Below, piece by piece: positions 10,326 through 22,300 of a DNA stretch of 64,000 nt. Where the stretch lies: NCBI GenBank assembly GCA_032622095.1, contig CP136061.1, positions 51,845,762-51,909,761 of the forward strand. Direction: 5' to 3'. How positions within the stretch are numbered: the stretch's first letter is position 1; each line of letters begins with the position of its first letter. This DNA comes from Siphonodentalium dalli. Lineage: Eukaryota > Mollusca > Scaphopoda > Gadilida > Siphonodentaliidae. The notes under the pieces are model-generated. The model had not been told where the DNA came from and did no database searches. It saw only the letters and a list, made by a program, of their open reading frames with translations. Made by a program: the position numbers and the translations under genes.

Positions 10326-13300
10326 GTACGTATACTCATTGTGGCGTTGGCTGCTTCTGTATCCATTATTGTGTATAAGGATTAACTGTCATGTGGACTG
10401 TTTTTATGGAGATGTAACCGTGAGGTAAGTGGTCAAGTTATGACCACTTACCTCACAGTTGCATCTCCATAAAAAAGTCCACATGACAGTTAATCCTTAT
10501 ATTTATATACATTTAGCGAAAAAGCCACCTTTGTAAATGTATTTAAATCGAAAAGTGTATCGTGACAAAACAAGCCCAAAATATCCCATAGCACCTTTGG
10601 CAAATGTTAAGAGGAATAATTTCTCTTTATATTGAAACCCGATGATGTATTAAGTCAATCCTGCGCGAGTCCAAATGCGCCCAAAACATTACGCGTTCTT
10701 CTTTCCGAAACTGATGACGTGTCGATGTAATTATGAGGCTGCAGTTATGAGCTGTTGCGCGTTCACCGAGAAATAATTGCAACTAGCCAAGTGGGCGCCG
10801 ACCAATCTGAATGCTGGAATTAGTGATGATCACACTTAGTATGTAAATATATTTATATAGCCGGCACGTGTGTTACACTGACACTGGTCGCGGTTTGGTG
10901 TTACATAGCCGGCACGCCGCACGTGTGTTACTCTAACACTGGTCGCGGTTCACTAACACTGGTCGCGGTTCACTAACACTGGTCGCGGTTTGGTGAACTG
11001 CCACTTGGGTCATGCGTTTTATACAAAATCTTTGGAGACTAGAAGCTGCCAGTGAAGGAACAGCTTTTCTTAATGACCTTGGCCATATATGTCCAAGTGG
11101 CCCAGTCTGATTGATACACTAATTATGGCACTATGAGATAACATCATTTCTTTGAACACAAGGCTCATTGATTTCCATCAGTGGGCTTTTTCAACTTTTC
11201 TCCAAATATTTGATGACGTTGCCTGATTTTACCCGACACATGTCCTCCCACCGGAGCACCCCCACCAAAAATATATTTGAAGTTTCATGCTTTAGTCACT
11301 AAAGTCACAATATCGCTATTGTTTGGTCCTAAGGGAGCTCACTATAATGTCTAAAGAATCGTGACCGAATTGATCGCCCCGGTGATCCTAGGAATATGAC
11401 TCTTATTATATCTGGGCCAGATGCAGTTAGCTCCACGGTTGGGAATCACGTGGTTTCGACTCAGTGAGGAATATGCATTTAAAATGACAGAGGTGATCGA
11501 AAATACGACCAGAAACGAGGAAAATGGTAATAAACTAGGATATGGATTGGCAACTACGAGGAGCTCATGCTATACTCTTTTCAAACAGACTGATACCTCA
11601 TTTGTGTCCAAATGCACAGTTGTTTGCTCTAACCGTCTGACCAAAGTTGTCAGACGAAGGATTCTCCCAGATGGTGCCCCATATCATCAGATTCCAACAA
11701 CAACAACAACAGAAACAACAAACCTTTCTTGAAATGACACTTCAGTTATCAGAATCGATTAATTGCCAAACAATATTGCTAACCACTGTCAACTATAGTA
11801 TCAATTTCCCCATATCAACACTATGTTCAACGCAATTTGTCGGTCGGCATTCGTCGAATATTTGCCAGGCCGCCAAATATTGGACGTAGTGAAATTAACA
11901 GATTTCAAAACTCTAAATCTGATAACTCTGAGCTTTGAATTGTGGGTTCCTCGACTCAAATATAATACTGTTACACGAGAAGCCGAAAAAATTGTAATTT
12001 AGGCACATTAAATCGGAGTATGAATCTTTAACATTCACATATGCTAATCGGAAATTCACACTGATTAATGCGGGCGCTTGCAGACTGTATCTTCTCAGTC
12101 ACATTTATGTAACATTATCATGGACTTTGGCGTCTAATATGATTGCACAACATTCCCTGCTCGTGATACATGTATGTGGAAAGCGAATTTGCAATACGAA
12201 AATCAGCAGTGCGATGTTCACATTTTAATAATGATATGTTAATGCAACTGCAGGTTTAAACTCGCGATGACAAATTGGACCGTGATGTATCTCGTATGCG
12301 TATAATGCTTAACTGTGTTATTGTATCATCGCGCAGATTGCTATGATAAGACTGACGATGTTAGCTGTGGAGCACATGAAGAAAAGCGGCGGTGGTGTTA
12401 TTGTCAATGTCGCTTCCGCAGCAGGTAAGAGAATAACGACATAATATTGTAGCTGAATGCACAGTTAGCTCTATCCTACACACGTAACTTCACAACCGAT
12501 GAAATGCCAGACCCGATATTATTCCCATTTGAGTTGGGGATATAGGACTAGTTTTTGAGGATATAGTACTAGTATTTGTTTGGATGCGGACAAGACGTCA
12601 CCGTCGTACAGCTATTGCAAAACGGTATACTTGGGGCGACAAACATCTAGGCTCATATTCGCCAGATGGATTTATATATAGTCTAGTTAGTTTATACCTG
12701 GCGAAGCTATCTATGGATGGTCGACATAGGAGAGACATCGCCGCGGTATAGGATTACGCAATCAATGATAGCCGCGGTATAGGATTATCCAATCAATGAT
12801 CGCCGCGGTATAGGATTACCCAATCAATGATCGCCGCGGTATAGGATTACCCAATCAATGAACGCCGCGGTATAGGATTACCCAATCAATGATCGCCGCG
12901 GTATAGGATTATCCAATCAATGATTGCCGAGGTATAGGATTATCCAATCAATGATCGCCGCGGCACAGTATTATCCAATCAATGATCGCCGCGGTATGGG
13001 ATTACCCAATCAATGATCGCCGCGGTATATGATTACCCAATCAATGATCGCCGCAGTATAGGATTATCCAACCAATGAACGCAGTGGTATAGGATTATCC
13101 AATCAATGGTTGCCGCGGTATAGGATTATCCAATCAATGATCGTCGCGGTATAGGATTATCCAATCAATGATCGCCGCGGCATAGGATCATCTAATCAAT
13201 GTCGCCGCGGCATAGGATTACACAATCAATGATCGCCGCGGTATAGGATTATCCAATCAATGATCGCCATGGTATAGGATTATCTAAAAATGATCGCCGA

Positions 13301-16300
13301 GGTATAGGATTACCCAATCAATGATCGCCGTGGTACAGGATTACCCAATCAATGATCACCGCGGTATAGGATTATCCAATCAAAGATCGCCGCGGTATAG
13401 GATTATCCAATCAATGATCACCGCGGAATAGGATTATCCAATCAATGATCGCCGCGGTATAGGATTATTCAATCAATGATCGCCTTGGTATAGGATTATC
13501 TAATCAATGATCGCCTTGGTATAGGATTATCCAATCAATTATCGCCTTGGTATAGGATTACCCAATCAATGATCACCGCGGTATAGGATTATCCAATCAA
13601 TGATCGCCGCGGTATAGGATTGTCCAATCAATGATCACCGCGGTATAGGATTATCCAATCAATGATCGCCGCGGTATAGGATTATCCAATCAATGATCGC
13701 CGCGGTATATGATTATCCAATCAATGATCGCCGCGGTATAGGATTATCCAATCAATGATCGCCGCGGTATATGATTATCCAATCAATGATCGCCGCGGTA
13801 TATGATTATCCAATCAATGATCGCCGCGGTATAGGATTATCCAATCAATGATCGCCGCGGTATATGATTATCCAATCAATGATCGCCGCGGTATATGATT
13901 ATCTAATCAATGATCGCCGTGGTATAGGATTATCCAATTAATAATCGCCGCGGTATAGGATTATGCAATCAATGATCGCCGCGGTATAGGATTATCCAAT
14001 CAATGATCGCCGCGGTATAGGATTATCAAATCGACTATCGCCGTGGTATGGGATTATCCAATCAATGATCGCCGCGGTATTGGATTATCCAATCAATGAT
14101 TGCCGCGGTATAGGATAATTCAATCAATCATCGCCGCGGTATAAGATTATCCAATCATTGATCGCCGCGGTATAGGATTATACAATCAATGATCGCCGCG
14201 GTATAGGATTATACAATCAATGGTCGCCGTGGTATAGGATTATACAATCAATGGTCGCCGTGGTATAGGATTATACAATCAATGATCGCCGCGATATTGG
14301 ATTATCCAACCAATGGTCGCAGCGGTATTGGATTATCCAATCAATTATCGCCGTGTTATGGGATTACCCAATCAATGATCGCCGCGGTATAGGATTATCC
14401 AATCAATGATCGCCGCGATATAGGATTACCTAATCAATGATCGCCGTGGTATAGGATTACCCACTCAATCATCGCCGTGGTATAGGATTATACAATCAAT
14501 GATCGCCGCGGTATAGGATTATCCAATCAGTGATCGCCGCGGTATAGGATTATCCAATCAATGATCGCCATGGTATAGGATTATCCAATCAATGATCGCC
14601 GCGATATAGGATTACCTAATCAATGATCGCCGTGGTATAGGATTACCCAATCAATCATCGCCGTGGTATAGGATTATACAATCAATGGTCGCCATGGTAT
14701 AGGATTATACAATCAATGATCGCCGCGGTATAGGATTATACAATCAATGATCGCCGCGGTATAGGATTATACAATCAATGATCGCCGTGGTATAGGATTA
14801 TCCAATCAATGGTCGCCGTGGTATAGGATTATACAATCAATGATCGCCGTGGTATAGGATTATCCAATCAATGATCGCCGTGGTATAGGATTATACAATC
14901 AATGGTCGCCGTGGTATAGGATTATACAATCAATGATCGCCGCGGTATAGGATTATACAATCAATGATCGCCGCGGTATAGGATTATACAATCAATGATC
15001 GCCGCGGTATAGGATTATCCAATCAATGATCGCCGCGATATAATATTATTCAATCAATGATCGACTCGGTATAGGATTACCCAATCAATGATCGTCGAGG
15101 TATAGAATTACCCAATCACTGATCGCCGCGGTATAGGATTATCAAATCAATGATCGCCGCGGTATAGGATTATCCAGTCAATGATCGCCGCGGTATAGGA
15201 TTATAAAATCAATGATCGCCGCGGTATAGGATTACCCAATCAATTATCGCCGCGGTATAGGATTATCCAATCAATGATTGCCGCGGTATATGATTATCCA
15301 ATCAATGATAGCCGCGATATAGGATTATCCAATCAATGATCGCTGCGGTATAGGATTATCTAATCAATGATCGCCGTGGTATAGGATTATCCAATCAATG
15401 ATATCCGCGGTATAGGATTATCCAATCAATGATCGCCGCGGTATAGGATTATCCAATCAATGATCGCCGCGGAATAGGATTATTTAATAAAGATGATTTT
15501 GACGGCGATCATTGATTGATCCCAATTGATGCTTGCCTTCGTATATATAGTATACACGAATGCTTGGTTTGTTTCGGTTATGAGCAGCATGTTTGTGTGT
15601 ACTAACGACCAATTGCTTGTAAACAAAGAGACGGGAAGTATTCATCAACTCAATTATATCTTCAATACTCATTCCACAGACATATTGTCCTTCCTAGCTC
15701 TATTTGTTGATTTTATCCGGTGTGCGTTCGCGATTTAGTTTGCAAATAACGTCATGGCTGTATTGTCGTCACCAAGCGTATATCCAACCGACTTGACTAT
15801 TCGGATGCTCAAAGAACATAACTAGCTATCTGCGAAATATGATTGAACCAATCGATGATCCTTGCCATTTATTACATGACCGACCCTTACTCCAGTCATT
15901 AAACACATTCCATAAAAATAATATACAACGGTCATTGTATAATAGGAAATATTGTCAGGTATACACACATGCATTGTTGTTGCGCAAACGTGACCTTTGA
16001 CTGTGTTTAATGATTGAAGTATGTTTTATGGAGGTTTTGAGTCAAGTAATAAATTAAATGTACAACTCGTCCACATTTTATACCGCGGACGAGTTGTAGA
16101 GACGCTATGTGAGAATCGAAACCCTCTCACGAGTGTTTGGCTTAACCTGACTATTATCATCTTCACCACAACCATCATCAATATCATCATAATCGTCGAC
16201 GTCACCATCATCAGCATCATAATCGTCGTCTGATCGTCATTCGGTGTTGTCATTAAGACTACATTTGAACGAGAAAGTTACATATCAATAACAAACCACT

Positions 16301-19300
16301 GAGTCGTGCAAAGCATCCTCTTTCGAACGAGGAACCATCAACTCCCAATAGAATACGGCACGTGGACTAGTGGCGCATATTCGGATAGATTGTTTACCCT
16401 CTGCAACTCAGAAATATGCGACGAGTATCATGTCGTCCCCAAGACATACGCGTACAATACCGGATATCAAATGATGACAAGCCAGCAGCACTATTCAATA
16501 GTCTTAACAGAAAAATTACCAATAATCTCTCAATCTGTATAAAAAAGGTCATCGATATATTCCGGAACTCTTTAGGCTACATTTTCCGACAAACAAGTAA
16601 ACCCGCTTCAAACATATACCGAAATAGTATACTTGTTGTTTACACATGTACAAAAACTTTATAAAGAAGGACCCCAACCCCAATGTAATAGTTTGTGGCC
16701 ATAGTTGAGCTCTATGGTAGGACCATGTAAACTCAAAGTCACTAATAACACATGTCCAATGATTTGTAACTACATTGCACTCTGTAATATTTGCAATTGA
16801 TGATCAAAGAAATAAATTGAATTGAAGTTTTGAACCGCCATCGTATTAGATTAGCTCTCGCCATCGTCACCATCATCAAGCATCACCAATAACGACGTCT
16901 CTGTTTGTAGGGATCTCACCAATCATGGAGTTGCCAGTTTATGCTGCCTCAAAGGGGGGTATTGTGGGATATACAAGGTCGTTGTCTGTAAGTATAATGC
17001 TACAATGTCTGGCATCGTGTTGTCTAAACAGCCATTTCAACCAAAGTAATAAAACCGAGTATTTCCGGTGGATTATCATCAAACGCCGCCTTGGTTTTGA
17101 AGTCGAGAACTAACCATACTGGCGTGTTGTCTTCTTTATTATTGTTTGTCTATTAATACATGCTGTTGTTGTCTTATTAATCAACCATAGTCATATCACG
17201 GCGGTGTCAGGTTCAATGACGGGAGCCGCGCTGGTGCAGCATTACAGATCCGGTGCCATTCATGAATTCTTGTATAATTGCGAGTCTCCCATGGGGCCTC
17301 GCATATATACATATATACATGAAAATCCACCGGTTTACAAGGTCAAGGTCAATATTGTTAGGACAATCTATTCTCTTAGATGTGCTAGGCTCCCCATGGG
17401 AGATTCGCATATATAAGCCAATGCCAGATGGCATGATCATATAATGCCAGCTGAGTCAGGGCTGTACTTTAAATTGTTTATAATCACAAACCATCTACAT
17501 TCACACACTTATCGCCCGTAAGAATCATTACAAATCACACCATCTACATTCACACAATTATCGCCCGTAAGAATAATTACAAATCACACCATCTACATTC
17601 ACACAATTAACGCCCGTAAGAATCATTACAAATCACACCATCTACATTCACACAATTATCGCCCGTAAGAATCATTACAAATCACAACACAGTTTACTCG
17701 ATTGTTTCCAAGGTTTATCAAGTAATATTTACACAGCCCGTCTGTGTTACACTAAATCATGTTTGGTGATTCGTCAACTGCCATATGGGTCACACGGTTT
17801 ACATCCTAATAATGCAGAGAGTGTATCAATAACAGGAAGCTACAAACTATTGACCTAATCTGAACTAATCACTAAACGCGTTCAGCAGAATAATTTGGCG
17901 TGCTTTTCTAAGTTCATCCGAATTGCATCTGAAGCGAGTAATTTATATCGATCGCGTTATTGTTGCGAAGAACTTGTAAATCTTGTATTGGGCTGACTAA
18001 ATGTGCTGCGTGGGCTAGTCTCAAATTTTCCGCAATGTTTTATGAAAATCAAGAAGAATACACTCAGCTTTGTTATGGAAACAAATCATCAAAAAGCTAC
18101 ATATATATAAGAAATGAATCTTGTGGGTGGGTAATATTGAGGAGAGGACGATGTGGTCGTTGTGGGCACATGTATTGAAAAAACGATTCGCTGTTTACAC
18201 AATGTATACCACCGGCCACATCGCCATATTCCCCAAAATCCCACAACATTCATTTCGCAAAAACAACTGAAGCCTCCCCTTCACAAAAAACAATGAACCC
18301 AAATGCATCACTTCAAGTCGATCACGCGCTCCTCGCTTGTTGTGATATTGGGCGAACTTTCAACTCCAGTTGTGGGGTTTTTCAATCAGTTGTTTTGACA
18401 CACGGTTTGTTTATATTTGTGCGTGATTTTGTTTGGGCTCATTTGCGTTGCGATATCAATGATCTGTTTTAATACTGGCAAAACTCTTAGAGATATTTCA
18501 GTTTGATGTGCAGTAGATATACCGGTATATGATTATAGAGAATGACTGGAATATCCATCGATCTTCCAGTCATCTATCATATAATACTGACATCTAGTGT
18601 AGGAGGCAGTATCCTTTTTTTCAATTGTTGATGCATGTATTTGTTATTATATGTAACCCTTGCATAATGTCATATTTTAACTTTGTCTTATTTTTAAATA
18701 TTGTAAACCACTCTCCACACGTGGAGGTCAATAAATATATAAATTTTAAACTCCCAATATATTACAGCTTCTGGTGGAGCTGCTAGATAGTATTGCAACG
18801 TATAATTAGACTTAGCTGTTATGAAGGCAATATCCGGATAGATTATATCTGCCATAAACAAAATAAATTACATAACAACACATTTTGATATATTATTTAA
18901 TGTATACCATAAGATAGGCTTAAGCCCGGAGAAGAAAAATATATATTTACATGTATTTTGCTTTATCATATTCAATTACTAAATTGAGCATTGTCTACTA
19001 AACGCACATGGGGCTCTTTTTGATTCAGTTGTATCTGGGTTAAAGCGGATTTCTATAAAGTTTAAAGGGGGCAATGGGCTAATTGATAGATGTACTGTTT
19101 TAATGAGGACGTGTCATTGTTCTGTATATTTGTCACAATGTTGAATACAGTATTATTCAGTCTTTTTTGTTACGGTTGGAACTTGTTCTATCATTTCTAT
19201 CTGGCCTGTGGTTTGGTATATTTCAGTTTCAATGGCTAACTTATGGCAACTAACTCTCATTTATATGTGAACTTATGAACTCTAACTCTCAAGACTGTGG

Positions 19301-22300
19301 TATCGTATGACCACTAACTATCATGACTGTAAAATAATTGATTCGTGATTTTGGAACGTTAAGGGTTAAATATTTATGACATTCCAATTTAAAATATAAA
19401 ATGGTCTCTTTGTAGATTCGACCAGACCTGAGGAGTCATAATATCAGACTGAATGTACTTTGCCCATGGTTCGCTGTAACTCAATTGGTCTCCGACAACT
19501 GTAATCCAGAAGATCATGTAGGGAAATTGATGGAGTACTCTGGGATGATGAGGTTAGTATAGACCAATTTAAGATATAAAATGGTCTCTTTGTAGCTTCG
19601 ACTAGACCTGAAAAGTCATAACATCAGACTGAACGTACTTTGCCCATGATTCGCTGCAACTCATTTCAGTCCATTGGTAACTGTAATCCAGAAGACCATC
19701 TCGGGAAATTGCTGGAGTACTCTGGAAGGATGAGGTTAGTATGGACCATAACATAGCAGGGTTCACGCCGACCGGAAAAGGTATTTTGGACAATTTTCTT
19801 GGCCGTTGCTGTAATTGTTTTTGGCCATATTAAAAACACACACAAAGGAACACAGGACGTCTGGATGGACAAAAGTGATAATTGAAATATTCACGGGTGG
19901 GAACCATACAAACATAATTATGTATAGCCGGTATCGTATATCGTCGAATTAACGCCATATAAATTCCGGACACGGATAGAGGCATTGTTTGTCATATCGG
20001 AGACTATAAATTAAATGTATATTGAAGATTTCAGGTGATATTCCATTCATAACATAGTCTGTGTATTAAAAACGCACGAGGTGTCTTCGATTTAGAACGC
20101 ATGTAAGGCGTGTGCGAGTTGCGTGCGAAAGTTCCCCCTCCCCCGAAAATACCAGGACAATATTGTTGTTGTCATGCTGTATATTAAATACATGAATATG
20201 TCCATGTATATAGTGTAAATACACTGAGAGTAATCAATTGGTTACGAGAATTAAGTTAAATAATTCACGAGAGACGAGATATGTCGGTAAGGGTACGTTC
20301 ACACACTGGCAAGTTTGCACGGTATGGTTTGCAGGCATTTTGTCGTAGAAAACGATATGGTGCCAGAATATGAACGGAAACAAGCACATAAAGTGCATCG
20401 GTACCACATCTAACTACTTGCGAAGTAAAATCTCTGTAGTTCCACCTGTAGCGGTGCTAGCGGAATTTGCAAATATCATGCAATTATCTAGCAAGAATAA
20501 ATCATAAAGGTATTTAAAGGCAAATTCCAGTAGCACCGTTACAAGTGCAACTACATAAATTTTACTTCTCATGTCTTTCGCTTTGGTAAAGATGCATGTT
20601 GTGTGCTTCTTTTCGTGCATATTCTGGCACCATGTGGATTTCTATGACGAAATGCCCGCAAAAACATACCGTGCAAACTTGCCAGCGTGTGAACGTACCC
20701 TAAGAAACGAGTGCGCGTTTCTTACCCAAATGTCTCTCGTCTCGGGTGAATTATTGAACGTAATTATCGGAACTAATGATTACTCTATGTATTACACGTC
20801 TGCATCAATTTGGTTCGCCAAATATGATTAAAACACACATAATTAATGCATGAAAGTCCCGATGTGGAGAAAGATCAATCACCGAAAATTCAGAAAGCGA
20901 CTTAACGTCAATGATGTCACGGGAAATGACATAATTCACTAGTGACATTGCCATTTTTAATTAACAGCGTTTTCAATGGAAATCACAAATAGGAGTGTAA
21001 TAAAGAATTTAAATAAAAAACAAAACAAAACATAAATTAGCACCAATTCGCCTACATTGTCTTTTTTAAGTAAGTAAGGTATTGTCACTTGATAAAAAAA
21101 ACACACCGTTATCGCAGTTAATCATCATTGCGTTGATCTGATATTAATTTAAGAGGTGATTGCTGAATATAGCATTTCAACTTTTCGGTCAAAAAGTTAG
21201 GCAAAATGAAATTGTCTTTGACCATTTAACAAACAATGGCCATTGGCCAATTTGGACACCAACAGCGTGAACACAGCGGAATAGGCCTCAAATGTATGCT
21301 GAAATGAGTCTAACATTTTTCAAAGGGAAGTGTGTTAACAGAGATTGCCCTCTAGAATATTATGCAAATTTAGGGATGTCTCCCATTAGATATATATAAA
21401 TATACGTTTCATCTATATCTAATAGTTTATTAAGTAATCTTTTTCAATGCCAATTTAATAAATATGCTTAGTCTTTTCAGAACGCTCATGTTTTCAAGAG
21501 GAAGTAGTCAATGGAATTGATTGCGGTTCAAGTATCCCAGTAATATTTTGGAATATATATGTCCCGCAATGGTCCACCACACTTCCAGGTGTGCATTAGT
21601 GCATTTTACTAATGAGTCTATAAAAGTGTTATCATTCAATTTCTGTAATTTTATAAGGTTCGAGTTGAAGGGGTACTGTACGCCATTCCAATAAATTCCA
21701 GGTAATATTAATGATATAATATCGATAATATATAGAACAATAAGTAGATTGAGTCGAAGATGTATTCTGCAAACATTCAGGTTAATAGGTTATCTTAAAA
21801 TAAAAGTTACTAATTTGATATAAATTTAATTTATGGCTCGAGCCATAAATTAAATTACGAATTTCCGTGTGCACGATGCAATCAAATTAATTGAAGGATA
21901 GTGGATTGGACAACACGTGCTGTTGATACGGGGCGTAAACGCCAGCCACTCACTGACTAGTGACTATACAATAACTTAAATGAGTATATGGGACTAGTAT
22001 TCATATAATATAACAAATATTTGATACATTTGCTTGAAAACTGTAAAAAAATTAATCGACAACGACAATTTTTATTTTCGCATTCCGGCTTAAGTGCCTT
22101 CCTTAACATTACTTCGTACTCAACATACTTTCAAATGATGGAAATGTTGTTACCTTATTCTACGACTCAAAGACTATAGAAACCAACAACAACATTTGAG
22201 TACAGTATCCCTTTCAACCTTTAAACATAGTTCCGAAGATGCCAGTGCACTGTTTATTATTGCATGTTCGTGTCTGCTACAGCAACGAGGACACACTGAC

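Noticed and set aside
10213-10385. Reading the first HPGD-like exon as part of the long frame 9897-10385
   Set aside because: The upstream part has no protein similarity, and the boundaries gattttag and gtacgt give an exon that fits the phases of all later exons.
12735-15494. Regular 31-bp repeats resembling a CRISPR array
   Set aside because: Units are contiguous without unique spacers, lie in an animal intron, and vary along their whole length; no cas genes are present.
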